Source: Bryopsis sp. KO-2023 (lineage: Eukaryota > Chlorophyta > Ulvophyceae > Bryopsidales > Bryopsidaceae). From it: 64,000 bases of DNA. The stretch is from NCBI GenBank assembly GCA_030272585.1, contig BSYQ01000005.1, positions 6,355,501-6,419,500 on the forward strand. The letters run 5' to 3'. The notes beneath the pieces were generated by a model. The model was not told the origin of the DNA and did no database searches. It saw nothing but the letters and a program-made list of their open reading frames with translations. Numbering within the stretch: position 1 is the stretch's first letter; every line of letters starts with the position of its first letter. The translations under genes were made by a program, and so were the position numbers. This document shows positions 31,135 through 44,336 of this stretch, piece by piece.

Positions 31135-33051
31135 TCAGTGCTCTTGTTTCTCGATTGGTCCTGCCTCATTCGTCGGTTTCGTGGGAGTGGACGAAGTCTG
31201 ACTTCCAGGGGCCACCTCATGACTGGTGGTGGTCCACCCATCAGGTTTCGCAATGAGCGCAGCATCTTGGGGAGTATCCTCTTCTTGACACTCTTGCGGT
31301 GTTCCCTCTCCATTTGATTCAGCCTTATTCGTGTCTTGAGCACATGTGGAAGCTTCCATTTCGGCCTCCAAACGCTTTTCACGGGCAGCTATGAAGTCCT
31401 CGAAACTTCTCTGTTGAAGAGGCATGCAGAGGATTTCAGTCCAGCATTCCTTGCCCCCCCCTCATCCGGAAAACTCTTGAATGATCGGCCAGGTCATTTT
31501 GCACAGCAAAAAATACTCCATAGCAAGGCTATTCTGATTGTGGAGTGGAGGAACAGCTTACCCCTTGATTGACGGAATTCCATATCCAATCAGCAGAAGA
31601 GCTGGTTAAAAAGAGAAACCCCAAGATCGCAGCCGAAGCCACCGTATGGAAAGTCATTTGACGTCCATACTTGTAAGAGAACTCCGACCAGCTCGAAAAA
31701 CCTGAAATAAGACAAACACCAACTGAAGAAACATACCAGTAAAACAATCTTAACAGGGACCTAACTAAACCATTTTCATATTGAACAAATGCAAAAACAT
31801 TTCTCAGAACAAAGCCAGTGTGCCAAAAAACACAACTCCCTACCGGAATTTTTCCAGGCCTGGCGATTTCTTCGAAATCCAGAGGAGCGGGGTGCTCCAT
31901 ATGATTCGTATGGATTATATGCACTGTGGTATTTGTTGTTGCGATTGGCCCTGGCATCGGAACCAGCGTCTGACCAAGAGCGTCCTTGTTGCCCAGACAA
32001 ATCGTACATAACCCTGTTTGCATCTGTTGATTTTTTTCCCCCAACACAACAAAACTTTTATATTTGCTACAAGACAGCACAAGGTACCCTATTTGTGAAA
32101 AACGTATCTTAGATTCCCCACTCCAGGAAAGAAAAGAAAAAGAGCAGTACTGCCGGCAAGATGCTGTCAATTCAGTATTTTGGAGATGTCCTCCATTTGA
32201 CTGTTTTCCACCCACCATTGCTCAACACCCTGTAAGCCTCAGCGGCTGCCTGCATTGGAACCAAATCACAAATCCTCTAGCAGACCATAGCAAAAAGAGG
32301 AAAGAATATACCTAGAGGGTTTTCATTTCACTTGCCCCTCAAAAGGAGTGATGAAAGCCCTCCGAAAAAACTTCTTGTCAGAAATGTAGGAAAAAATTAG
32401 CAAAGTCGACAAGAAGTAGAAGCTGGATGTCCCTCTATGATAAGAGGAATAACAGACCCTTCGAAATAATCTCTGTACAAAAGGCTCACCTTGAATCGTA
32501 GGCTGGCTTGTTCTTGTTCTGCCTTGGTTCCATTGCAAAACCTACCCCAAAAGAAACCAATTCCCCGCACAAAAATGTAAAAATATGTGGATCCACTGGC
32601 AGATACAAGCTTTTCTATCACCATTGCTAGGATACTCAGAGGGCGATGAAAGCGAGCACAGGATAGCTCCATTCGTCCCTAGCATTGATTTCACTGAACT
32701 TTTTCGGGTGATTGGGATGGTTTGGGATGGAAACAAGAGGGCGACGAGGTTTCCATTTCTGAAAATATGCTTAGTCACCATTCATGTGCCACCAATAACA
32801 CATGGTGGACAAACGATTTTCAATGTATTGTCCTGTGCTTCCTGATAATGTTCTGACTGAATTGAAGCACTGAAAGATCTCTAAAGAATAACAGGGATGA
32901 ATTCCGCTCTTTTGGAGCCTTTTGTCCTTTCTGTTGGAAAAAGGTGGAGGCACCTATCAGGATGGTGCTTCAACGCTTGTTTTCGATATGCGTCCTTGAT
33001 TTCCTTCAAGGAGGCATTCTGAGCAACCCCAAGAACGCCGTAGTAGTCCAT
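31135..33051 (-). CDS. Membrane-anchored J-domain (DnaJ) protein
   Basis: The protein should stimulate an Hsp70 through its J-domain. Five exons close in phase: 32954-33051, 32490-32541, 32216-32249, 31562-31701 and 31135-31410, giving 199 residues. The J-domain begins at residue 1 ([19 protein letters not shown]) with the invariant HPD in KHHPDR at the end of exon 1. It continues through exons 2 and 3 to [10 protein letters not shown] predicted membrane segment around residues 81-100 ([17 protein letters not shown]) follows, then a Glu/Thr/Gln-rich acidic tail. There is no Gly/Phe or zinc region, so it is a type III J-protein. The compartment is not evident. The start is the ATG at 33051; an in-frame GTG upstream is ignored. 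Confidence 0.85.
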
Positions 33052-33595
33052 TCCACGAACCACCACGAAGTGCGAGAAGGCACATTTCAGAAACGGGGGA
33101 TTTTCGAATCCAGCTGAATGTCGTTCTCGTCAGTTTCCGCCTCTCCAAAAAGCGCAAAAAATGAAATTCAACTCATTCTACAGTGGTTCTGGATGAGATT
33201 AAAGCACCCCAAAGTCAATTCAGCCAAACAGGAGGTGTGTAGTGCAAAATGATTGGATTGAGGATTTGCCTTGGTATCTTCTTCTGTGGGCCTGAATGGT
33301 GAGCACTCACATCACAACATTGATTTGTCGAAAACATCGACCACACAGATAAAACACACATGAGACGTTGTTGCAGGAACCTACCTGCATGAATCGTGTT
33401 TGAAAAAACAAAACAAAAAAAACAGTATCCCCCACTTATCGACCCAATCCTCTCAAAAACATCAAAAATGTGGACCCCGTGCTGTTATTGTCCTCCAATC
33501 TAGTTCACGATATTGATGTACACCTCCCATAATGATTGGATCCAGAACAACCCACCCCCACCCCCCTGCCCCCACATGGGGGGCAGTGATACAAT
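33052..33595. other. Intergenic between J-domain and DCD-Kelch genes
   Basis: Both neighbours are on the minus strand, so this holds the J-domain promoter and the DCD-Kelch 3' untranslated region. A C-rich run lies near 33545-33585. I see nothing else. Confidence 0.4.
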
Positions 33596-36500
33596 CTACA
33601 ATCCCTCTACTACACAACATGAATGAAAAGCCCTTCTGGTTGGACTTTCCATGGCACACCATCGGCCATCTTTTCCCAATTCGAATCTCTCCATTCCAGT
33701 GTTAGCCTCGCCCTCGATGGCTTTCCTCCCACCGACAGCATACATGGCCCCGTTAAAATAAGTCAAAGAAAACCAAGCTCGTGAATCCAACATCGACTCG
33801 CCGTTGAACCACATGCTCACCCTGATAAAATACGCACAAAAACCCATAGTGTGATTTGTATACTTTTTCCTTGGATCAGTGGAAAAATCAGCTTTCCGAC
33901 CGGGATGCCTTTCAACAATATTTTGGCGTACATTTTGGAGTACTAGCAATGATAACTATGTGCAGAAAAATACAAACCGAAATGTTAGTTAAAATACCAC
34001 ATGCAAAAAGCAATGTTGGTCAAATCACGAAGTTTTTACTTTTCTGAGGCAAATGAGCACCTTGGGTCAAATATTTCTGTGGTGTTAAGAACACAATAGC
34101 CTCCTCCATGGTCGTCGCAGGACACCCCGCCGGCCGCCATTATATATTGCTGATTGGATGCACACCCCAAAGCTGTCCTTCGCCTCGACATCCTACCCAC
34201 ACTCTCCCACTTGCCCTGAAGAATCGAAGCAAAATAAACCAAAATTTTCATCAACCCTCAAAGAAGGCAAAACAAAAAGAACTCGGTCGATTTCTCCAAA
34301 ATACCCAGAAACGCGATAACTCAATTTTTAAAGCCAATCCCCTGCTTGATCAATAGAAACAGCTTATACCCTGCTAGAACCAACACACATGACTCCAATT
34401 TTTCTAGGATTGATAGGGGAGGCCCAAAATTATTTCATTTTCGAGTGAAGCAAAACTGAACTTCTCCGAATCATGTAACGGGCGATTTTCCAGCCCTGAA
34501 GCAATCAACTATACTCAAAAGAACAGAAAAACCCAGGAAAGTTAAAAGCACTCCACTTCAACGACCCACTCTGCGTAAGTCCAGGTGCTCCGCCGATTTC
34601 ATCAATCCCTGTTGATCTCGCATCCCCCCAACCGCAAAAATCGATCCATCGCAAACCACCGTCGAATGGAAAGCCCTTCTATGTTTCAGACAAGGGCCCT
34701 CAAACCATCGATTCAACTCTGGATCATAGATCTCCACTACCATCAAGGAGCTCTCCTCGGTTCTACCACCGACTGCTACGATTTTCCCATCGCATTCAAC
34801 CAAACCCACGGCTGAACGGGGGGTGGGCAAATCAGCGAGCCTTTCCCAACGACCTGAAAAGAAGCCAAACGTAAGTTTTCCCAACCCTTTTTGCACTCCA
34901 TTTAACTCTATCTGGGCCTGATTTTCTCGACCACCCAGCAGAGAGGCATTCACCCACTCCATTACCAAATAAAAGAACATGAAATCCGGATAGAACAAAG
35001 GAAAAAAGAAAGATTATTACCTGAATCTGGATGGAAAAAGTAGAAAAACCCTCGACCTTCCCACTCTTCCGACATGCCACCCATAACATACATCCTGCTG
35101 CCCACACTGACTGTCGCAAGGCTCGATGGTCCAGCTTCAGAAGGCAAACAGCAATCTGGGGCCACCCTCCACGAGCCTTTTTGAAAATCGTATATCTCAC
35201 TCTGTCAAATTCCATAAATGCAAACAAACGGGGTCAAACCGAGCAACTTTCATTGACCGGCAACTTCAACATATCGGATCAAAAAACCTAGTGGGAAAAA
35301 AAGGTTTTGCTTGGAACTCAAGTTTCATGCTGCTGTATAACACAGAGGTAAAACAAACAAATCATCACTGGTTTCTCATCAAACCTAGATTAATGGCAGA
35401 GTCCATATCCTCTTGATTCTGGAACAAAACCAACTCACCGTCTTCAGTTCCATTTCTTCTTCATTTGTCCCTCCCAGGATGTACAATTGACTCTTTGGCC
35501 CCGAATTCCCAAATCCAGAACTGGCCACGGTACTTCGCTCCTCAGAGTTGCTTGTCGACCCCGGAGCAGCACACACAGCTTCAGACCTCAATGTCGAAAC
35601 ATCATCCAAACGTCCATCTGCCCTTGCTCCATATGATGGAGAGAGGCCAACCACAGCAGGGGGCTGCCCAGCATCGTAGCCCACTTGCATTGATGAAGAA
35701 GTGGGTTTGCTCCGTACATGATTCACCTCATGCAACACCATGGTCGACCCTGCTTGTGGAGGGGGAGGTTCCTCCACTACCCTCCTGATGCCTGGAGGAT
35801 ACAGGTGTTTTTCTGAGCGGTTTTCAACATCTTCCACTGGTGCTCGGCCACGAGATCCACCACTCCATCGCTCACTCTTATTGGGTGATGTCTGATCACT
35901 TGGTGCTCTCTTTTTCACATTGGGGGCTGATAATACCTGCCCACCCAGCCGCATATCACCACTCTCCTTCCCACAAGGTGTTTGATGGCTGATCTTGCTC
36001 TGCTCCTTCGTCCGGGCCCTTTCAATCAGATATTGTTCAGTAGATTCAGGCCGTGACCTGGCAGCATATCCTTGGGCCTCGTTCGTTGGTGGATGTCGAG
36101 TTGAAGCATCTGCATATCCGACCTGTTCAGCACCTGGTGCCAATTTAGACCGGATATGGTGAACTCTACTCACTGGCTCCGAAACTTGGGCAACGCAATC
36201 ATGCTGACCCGAAGAAGCTCCTTCTTCCACTCGATATGGAACTGTGCACCCTCCACCCTTCCCAGCTTCATCAACCATTGGCACCGGTAGCCCGGGTGCC
36301 TCAGCCCCACCAAAATCTGGCTGATTTTCCTGGATATTTGATGGTAAGGATGGTGGACTGATGGCCAGCTGGGAGCGCGGTGCGAGGTGCAAGGAATCTA
36401 GGTTCATCAGATCCATAGGCCTTTCTGACAAATGAGGAGGGCGATAATGGGAAAGTGGCAAGTCAGACACACTGTTCTCCGTAGCCTGCCCTCGTTTGCA

Positions 36501-38935
36501 GGGCTCGTTATTCAGTCCCACTCCAGGTAAGAAGCGGGCAGCTTCATCCTCGACTGGAATCCTTTCAAGAGTGTGGGCTGGAAGCTCTTTGCCATGCTCC
36601 CTTTTGGAGCTCAGATGATGTGATGGCATTGCTGCTCCATGGCTCCCTGGCCCTTGTGGTGCGTGGAATGGCAAATGTGGAGTTTTGACTTCTGGGATGA
36701 GAGGGGCATTCGAGCTCGCATTTCCAAGATGAAAGCTGTAGGAGGCCTTCACGGCCAGTTGAGCCTCCGCCAGCTGCTGCCTGAGCGAGTCATTTTGCAG
36801 CACCAGTTCTTCGTTGGCCATCGCCAGTTTCGCCCTATCATCCACGACGTCCACAAACTTCTGGTTCTCTTTTCGCAGGGCATCGTTCTTGGTCCACATC
36901 AAATCCATCTCCGATCGAAGCATCTGCAGCGTGGAGTTCAGCTGAGCGTTTTCTTTTTGCAGCTGGGCCACCTCATTAGACCTCGTGGATGTCAGAGTTT
37001 CCACCAACCCGCTCATTCGATCGATTTCGTTCAGCAGCCTCCTTTTTTCATCTTGCATCGTCTGGTTGTGGGCAGCATGGGCCTCTTGCTCCCGCCTCCG
37101 GGAAATCTCAATATCCTCCATGTTTCGCCTGCAAGTGTCGGCATCGCTTTGCATTCTCCTCAACAACTCCGCCTGAGTTCGCAACAACACCATGTTATCT
37201 TCCGAGCGCTTTCGAGCGGACTCCTTCTCCCGGTCAAGCGTGCCAACCTCCCTCTTCAGAAAGTCAATCTGACTGGCGAGGCGATGAATTTCCAAATTCA
37301 CAGCGTCGTCATCTTGCTGGCCATGAGACTGCCCACCCCCTACGTCAGTGATCACCACTCCACCATTGCTTGTCTGGGAGCTGACCTCAGCCCTGGTCTG
37401 AATGACCACCTGTACATTTGCCCCGACCTGGTTCCCCTCACTGACGCCACCCCCCTGCCCTCCCATGCACACCGCCATTTGTTGAGTGACCACCGTCCCA
37501 GCCATATCCCCATCACACCTTGTACTTTGACTCTGTCTTCCGAACGAAACAGGCAAAGAGCCTACTCCAAAGCCGGCATTCTGTTGAGATGATGATGACC
37601 GCCGCCGGCCCACGATATTGTTGAACATGCGATGAGGGACGATATCCCCCGAAACGTTGGAAATAGATTCGCAGTCGCTGGGTTCAGCTCCACACGTCCC
37701 GATCTGAGAACATCTCATGGAATCGTCACTTGTTCCAGTGTTGGGAGGGGGCGAGGGAGGCATGGTGATGCCACCACCCCCTCCACCTCCATCGCTCGTC
37801 TTGCATCCATTCTGCAAGCTTGCAACCCATCTATTCCTCTCTGAATCATTGACTGGGGTTCTGCTGGACTCCCTTGCTTTCTCCCTATCCTTTCCAGCGC
37901 TTGACGATCTTGCTGGACCTCCACCTCTCTTCCCCCCACTCTTATCGTTTATCTCCCCCATGTTTCGAGGGGTTTTTGGCGTTGATGGCTCACCGCCACC
38001 TGGGGGTTCAGCAGCAACGGCCGAACTCGAGGCCAGATTTGCTAGAGCCATTTCTTTCCTCCTTTCCCATTGTCTGTGGATGGTGGAATTCGTCTGATCT
38101 GCAGCAGCGCTTGCATTGCCATTGATGAGCCCGCATCTTCCTTTGATGGGCACCTCCCTTCCCACTGATTGGTGAAAGAGCTCCATGATTTCCAGCGTCT
38201 CCTCCATGTCCAACTCGAAATGAAACTCCAGAGCACAGAAGTAACACAGCTGGATTTTTGGAGAAAATACACACTCGCGAAGAGGAGCATATCTCACAGC
38301 TAAGGAGATCTTGATCTGTTGTGGGCCAAAAAAAAAAACTGAGAAAAATTGGGTTCAAAATATTCGGTGGGGTATTTGGTGAACATCCATTTTGTTTGCG
38401 TGTGGCCAGGAAATCCCAGGTGTTTATGGATAGTGACAAAAAGAAAGGAAAAAAGTTTGTTTTCGTTGGGGGAAAGAAAGCTCAATAATAACACCAGAAG
38501 ATTTGATTTTATGCTTACTCATGGATTGGTTGATGGGGGGAAAAATCATTGGGGATATGTTTCATGCAGGTCACCAAAATGACTTCTTTTTCCAATATAT
38601 ATATATATATATATATGAAAATACATGCATATATAAATGAAATGAGAAAGCTGTGTTGTTCTGAAAACTACCTCCACGACTGGTTGGCTTGAGTGGGGCT
38701 GACAGATGAGCTCTGCGGGGCTTTCGACCTTCAGAACTCCATGCAGGAGCCGCTTTTCCCTGTCGAACACGAACGCTGGTCTGTCCACCTTCAAGAATTT
38801 CAGATACTCCATCTGCTCCTTGGGCGCCCTGCACACCCTCGCAGCCAAGAGCCTCTCCACAGCATCTTGCGTGGGGCATTCGAAAATGATGCCTTCTAGC
38901 AGCCTTCCCAGGTTTCGGAAACGACGGGTGTCCAT
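33596..38935 (-). CDS. DCD domain - coiled coil - Kelch repeat protein
   Basis: Six exons close in phase: 38672-38935, 35439-38315, 35021-35201, 34570-34853, 34061-34215 and 33596-33815, giving 1,326 residues. The N-terminus (about 1-135) is a Development and Cell Death domain, with GRLLEGIIFECPT, FVFDREKRLLHGVL and, after the first intron, IKISLAVRYAPLRECVFSP. Residues about 430-615 form a long coiled coil. A disordered Ser/Pro/Gly/Gln-rich region (about 615-1030) follows. The C-terminal third has about six Kelch blades, recognisable by double-glycine strands such as IVAVGGRTEE and SIFAVGG. DCD domains occur in plant stress and cell-death proteins, and DCD-Kelch combinations are known there; the long coiled coil between them suggests an oligomeric scaffold. 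The first in-frame ATG after an upstream stop is at 38935. Confidence 0.87.
38595..38616. repeat. (AT)11 microsatellite in the first DCD-Kelch intron
   Basis: Twenty-two bases of perfect AT dinucleotide repeat lie 55 bases inside the first intron, on the donor side. The length is likely to vary between strains. Confidence 0.95.
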
Positions 38936-39370
38936 CGAAGCCTCCAGCGGATCCACCACCAGCACGCGTGTGCTCTATCAGAGCGCGTGAATCGTTCGAT
39001 AGTCAGTTTGCGCTAACCTTTGAATCCAAAAGAACGTTATTCCGACTTCAGTTGCTGATAGAAACGCAACAATAGGACGTCTTTGGCCTCGGATCCTGAC
39101 GTCTTTGTATCTCGCGCCACTTCGCAATAACGATAGTTTCCGCCATACCTTTCTTACAAAGATAGTTCCTTTCTTCTCAACCCAGCCTTGGCCCAGTGCA
39201 GTCCACTCATGCCAGAAACCTGGACGTTCTCATCAGCGCAGCAACCCCCCAAGGAGGTGTAGAAGAAACGCTGCACAGTCACTACACCCTCCAAAAGTCG
39301 GCCAATCACGTCATGAGGGGGTTTCATATTTCCCAGCCTCACCGCTCGAGAAATCCAGAACTGATTCGAA
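38936..39370. promoter_or_regulatory. Divergent promoter region, DCD-Kelch and BSD2-like genes
   Basis: The start codons of two oppositely transcribed genes lie 435 bases apart. The interval must hold both 5' untranslated regions and both promoters. I see no TATA box that clearly belongs to either gene. Confidence 0.4.
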
Positions 39371-40807
39371 ATGCACGTTGATGTAGGCGTCGGCTGCGCC
39401 CTGGTGTTCGCGGCTTCATGGTGGTATCAATTTGATAAGCCCGCTCCCAGCACGATCGTCCGAACGAAGGTCAGAAATAGCAATCATAGAATCTTGTCGC
39501 CCCCCACAAAACCCAAAACTGTGGAAATCGTGAAAAGGGGAGGGGCAATCATGAGTAAACTAGATAGAGCAACCAACAGAAACCAGTGTGCATGGTCGAC
39601 CTAACTTCTCTAAATATGGGGACAACAATCGCCAAGGTTTGACAGATCAATTTCTCACAATTTGCTTTTTAGTAGTGTCCGGTTTTTCTCAGTAATTGAA
39701 GAACCTCAGCGAATTGACACACTGGCCCTTCTGTGGTCAAACATATGCTTAACTTACTGATGAACTTAACCCAATCCTGGTTACCCAGCTTCACTCATCA
39801 ATTTTTAAAGTGTGGGTGTGCACTCAAGCCAATATATATATAATAATAATATTAGCATGGGCTTGATTCTGAATGCTCGATGATGTTGTTGCTGCTCCAG
39901 GGTGGACCGATTGGAGTCAAACCACCTCCTGTTTCGAATCCTTGCCCAAGATGTAAAGGAACTGGTAAATCACCTTGCGGCCATTGTGGAGGCAGAGGTA
40001 ATGACTAATAAGATTTGCTGACGTGGCAAATTGATATCATTGGCGCTTTTTTGAATCTGATTCTTGTCCCTTTTTTATTTTATTTTTTTTAGTTTGGGGG
40101 GGGGGGAAGGAGCCTGTTGTTTTTTTTGGATTATTTTGTTCTTTTGGTTTTTTGATGTGACGATAGTTTGGGTTGCCATGGATTGAGATTTTAGGATGTG
40201 TTGGGGGTAGGCAGACTGAATTTTCGAGAAACGGCTGTGCTGAAGAAGGGAGCCCATCCTCATTGGTGTAGGAGTTGTATGGGATCCGGTCGCTGGCATT
40301 GCGAAAGGTACATCACCATGCATTTCTTTGTTTTTTTGTTTCATCTTCCCACAGGGACTGAACAGAGATCTGACTGGCATGCAGAGAGGTTGCTAGCCCC
40401 CCTTGAAAGGGCGCCAAAAAAAAGCACCTCGAACGTTTATTTTCACTCGAAGAGATGCTTGGCATTCTCAATTACAGTTTGTAATCTATATATTTTTTTC
40501 TTCTTCCTATCATAGCTTCCATGTTTGGTTTTTTTGCTGTTGTTTTTCCCAATATTGTTTTTGGTTGTTTGTAATGAGGATGGCTCAAATGAAAATTAAA
40601 AGAGAAATAGCAGAATTAACTCGAAGGAGGAAGAAATTGAAAAGAATATACTCTGGCATTATGTTTGAACAAGTTGATATTTTGATCAGAATATGCAGAA
40701 TCTGTTTTGAATCTTTCCTCGTGTTTTTTTTTTGTAGATGTATGGGGACTGGGGTAAAGAGAGATAAGATTGGCTTCCGGCTGAAAGAGCCAGAAGCAGC
40801 AGATTGA
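39371..40807 (+). CDS. DnaJ-type cysteine-rich zinc-finger protein (BSD2-like)
   Basis: Four exons close in phase: 39371-39469, 39901-39997, 40211-40307 and 40738-40807, giving 120 residues. The C-terminal two thirds carry four CxxC units in the DnaJ zinc-finger pattern: CPRCKGTG, CGHCGGRG, CRSCMGSG and CERCMGTG. The N-terminal stretch MHVDVGVGCALVFAASWW is hydrophobic and may be a membrane anchor or targeting signal. Proteins with this isolated DnaJ-type zinc finger and no J-domain act in plants as chloroplast thiol-chaperones (BSD2, LQY1 and relatives). The spacing and the ending GVKRDKIGF fit that group, but which member it is cannot be said. The domain call is secure; the compartment is inferred. 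Confidence 0.88.
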
Positions 40808-42003
40808 GGTTGTCAACACCGATCCGAAAAAAAAACGGAAAAACAAAAAAGGAAAGAAAATATTCACCAAGAATTTAATGCGTAATTTTTTGTCATTCGG
40901 AAGGGGGAAATAATGCTCTGTTTTTTTGTTGAAAGAAAGTGAAAGGTCAATGGGCAAAAAGTGTCAAGAGCTTTTTTTTTACACCATTTGATAGTTGCCC
41001 AAGTTTAGCACAAAAAGAAAAAGAAAAAAAACAAACTGTTGGGGGTACAGTTTAATTTCATATGCATTTGAGGATTCGAAATTGGAAAGAAAGAAAAAAA
41101 TTCCTTGTGAGCTCATGGCAAGGTTTTTCACTTTTTTTATTGGGTTTGGAAAAAATCACTGGATTTTTTTTGTGAATGTAAGAGCTTCCGTAATTTATCG
41201 AATGCAAGATGGAATCGTCGATATTGAAAACATCAGATGCTTCTTTTTGGGAAATCTGGTATGGTAGAAGGTTTTTGCAGTGAACAGTTGAAAGAGCTCA
41301 TTCTGCCAGTAGAGTGTGCACCTTGAAAATAAAATGAACCTTGATGTGGTGGAAAAAAACCTGCTCAACACTGCTGGATGGCGGAATCAAGCATTTTGGT
41401 TTTTTTGAAAGCATTGCCACAATGCTGAATTCAAGGACATGATCATTCATTATTCTCCAGATTCAGAGCATACCCATAGATTAGGTTTACCACTATTCCC
41501 CAACAAGAATAGAAAAGTTTCTACCAAACCACTATGTATGTCCCAAATACATGATCCTGGAACCACTCCTTTTTCCAGTGGTGGACATTTTTGAAAGAGC
41601 AAAAAAAACAAACTATGGCAGCATCGAATTCTGAATGCGATCGTCACGTCTGTGAGTGGCAAAACTCTCCATCAATAGAAAAAAAGAAGTCCGACTTGGA
41701 AATGATATGCTGACTGAGGTATGAAAAGGAAAGAAGGGACATCGGTTGATTTTCTGTAGTAATAAATCCCTCTCTCAAGAACACAGTACTTAGTAAACTG
41801 GCGAAGGGAGAGCAGTAGAGAAAAGAGAGGTCAAAAGAGGAATAGCCCTTTTGTTTTGGTGGTGTGCTGAATACTTGAAGGGTCGTTTTTTTCTCTGACC
41901 CGAGACTGACGATCACAACACTGTAAAAAAAATTATTTAAAAACGTGGTGAAAATTGTGTGGGGTGAACAGTTTCCATTTTGATTGCTTCCATCTCCACT
42001 TGG
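40808..42003. other. Convergent intergenic region
   Basis: This 1.2-kb AT-rich stretch separates the 3' ends of the BSD2-like and galactosyltransferase genes. I see only homopolymer-rich sequence and no supportable feature. Confidence 0.5.
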
Positions 42004-44336
42004 TCACACAAACCCCACAAGAGCCTCCTCCCGTCTTATGTACCGAGCGTTGGCCCTTGTTCTCGCTCTCAGCAAAGACAGCGATCCAAAAATGACCAGG
42101 CCCCACATCCACAACTGGACAATCCACAGCGATCTTGTGGAAATAACCCCTTCAAGAGTCCGTTCGTGGATTTTTTCAGAGCTGCCGATTTCCACCTTGG
42201 TCCCCCTCACCCATTCTCCATGTGACTTCTTCTCTTTCGAAACCTGATTTGGAATCTGTGACGGAGTCCCACTCTTTTCATATTGCAAGCCAGCCTTCGC
42301 AGCAGCCATGCATTTTTCCATTTCAAGCGCTGTGAGCACCTTCCTTTGGTCGCCGCATTTGTGTTTGAGCTCTCTGATGGCTTTCATTTCAGTTTTCCTC
42401 GCCTCCAGTACATCTTTCTTCACGTCATTCCTGGTCTTGCCTTGGCTGTGAGCTTTCTTTCCTCGATCAACCTCCGGACCATGGAGCCTCAATTGTTCTG
42501 CAGACAAAAAAACCCCTTTCATCAGTACACCCCTTTTGTTCTGTGCAGATGTATTTTTACATATTTGTTTATTTTGTATGTGCTTATTTGTTTGTTTTGA
42601 TAGGGTTGGTCCCTAGCACCGTCCCCGGTGTGTCATGGAAGCCCTTGGCCGACTTGACAGTACGAGGATGGCATACAACGTAGCACATGTTCTTTTTCAT
42701 CATGGATTCTGTATCGATGAATGATTTGATCTATCTCCTCATTAAATTCCTAGATTTCGTTTGGAGTTCTCTTCAACTGACCTTGAGTGTTGCCAGTTGC
42801 TTTGATAGAATCGCCCGAAACCGTCATTTCGAAAATTCTTCGAGGCTTGGAATGGGAACAAGCCCCGCAAGTTTTCGTGCAACTTTTTTTCATGAAATCT
42901 ACATTCTTTTGGCACTCTCCTGATTCTTTCCATTTTTGGCAATCCGCTGAAGTCTCTTCGTCACGACACAGCGCTTTATCCAATATCATGAACTCTTTTT
43001 CCAATTCGGTGGCAATGTCGTGTACCTGAAAACCAATTGGATTTTCTAAATTGGGTTGATTCATATTTTTGAAAACCAAGTCAAAACATGATTTTTTTTT
43101 CCTAGAGAAGAAAATGATCGATTGTGTTAGAACAGTGAAATGAAGGAGATTTCATTTCATGCAAGGAAAACGTGCGGGCGGATCAGTTGAAAAAACAGCG
43201 AGAGGTGAACCTGTTCTCAATACCTTTCCACACTCCTCGATCAACTGGGGCGACATTGGACAGTTCCTCAAATGGCGCTGGCAGTGCGCCTCATTCAGCG
43301 TGTTAACCGTCTCTATCGATATCAGTTGGCTGTAGCGCCGCCACCCAGACTCGTTCTTTTTCAATTCCTGCGGGTGGGGGGGATGCGGCAGCAGCCCGCC
43401 CTCCGTCTTCTTCCCAGAAATCTTCCACGGTGGGCACACGAATGGATCAAACTCCAAATGCCAGTGCTTATCGAAGCTGAAGTTCGTTCCCGGGATTTTG
43501 TAGAGCAGCCCGTAGTGAATGATTTTGGGGACTGCGTCCTGCACATATTCGGGATAGATCATAGCGTCGTCGTCAATTTTGTGCCAGAGGCCCGCCGTGG
43601 CGGCGCCGAAAGCGTAGCCGTACATCTCTGATATCCACGGTTTCGATCCACGAGTCGTCGAATAGATGTCCCCTGTGAGATTCCAGGCGTCGGGGTCTTG
43701 ACGCACGTCGCTTGTGAAGTTGAACCACAAGGGCGCCACCCGCCGCATATCGTCCCGATGCGTCAAAAAGAAACCACCCACCTGGTCTGCCCTCCTCCCA
43801 TAGCCCCCCCCGTCGGTATCGTGTCTAGGTGCCACATACGGGATGTGTTTCAAGGCGAGATCATTGCTGACGCCTTTCAAGTATCCATACCTTGCCGATA
43901 TCCCCAAGCCTAGGCGCGCCCCCATTTCTTGTGGAATGACCGGACGCCGCAACAGCATGTCCCCATCCAAAACCAGAATATATTCCTCCTCTATCTTGTT
44001 ATTGTTCAAGAAATCCATCACAGCTCCGGGCTTGTTGTACGCCCCATAGTTATCCCCTGTTTCGGGGTGGATCGTGAAATCAGGCGCAATATGTGTTTTC
44101 ACCAAGTCCAACTCCTCTTGAGTAACAGACTTGGCGTCCTTCTCTGTGCAACACATCACCCGAGTGATTGGGCCTGGTTGGCGCGACTTCCAGTGGGAGT
44201 ACACGACGCCCATTGTTTGGAAAACGAAGTACTTTGAGCAGTCGGTAACGACAATAGTATGCACATTGCCCACGGCATCGTCACAATGGCTGAGCGAGGC
44301 GCAGACACCGAGCAACACCACGAGAGCCACCTTCCC
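42004..44336 (-). CDS. SERGT1: Peptidyl-serine alpha-galactosyltransferase-like protein with ShKT domain, 5' exon unresolved
   Basis: The plant SERGT1/SGT1 enzyme adds galactose to serine residues of extensin-type glycoproteins in the secretory pathway. Three exons close in phase (43224-44336, 42782-43025, 42004-42497), giving about 616 residues. The first exon begins after a TTTTGCAG acceptor with no in-frame ATG before the catalytic domain, so a short upstream exon must supply the start. It opens with a hydrophobic signal-like stretch (ALVVLLGVCASL). Catalytic landmarks are the DxD motif in LVLDGDMLLRRP, QPGPITR, and KPWISEMYGYAFGAA. A ShKT-type cysteine domain (CRDEETSADCQKW to KTCGAC) follows in exon 2. 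A membrane segment near the C-terminus (LWIVQLWMWGLVIFGSLSLL) gives type I topology, as reported for this family. The upstream start is the only weak point. Confidence 0.85.

Noticed and set aside
36639..37592. 317-codon plus-strand open frame
   Set aside because: It lies exactly antisense to the coiled-coil exon of the DCD-Kelch gene, has no domain, and its openness follows from codon bias on the other strand.
42600..42690. Extra galactosyltransferase exon in the intron 42498-42781
   Set aside because: Every acceptor tried in phase 1 meets a stop, and the flanking exons already join in phase without it.
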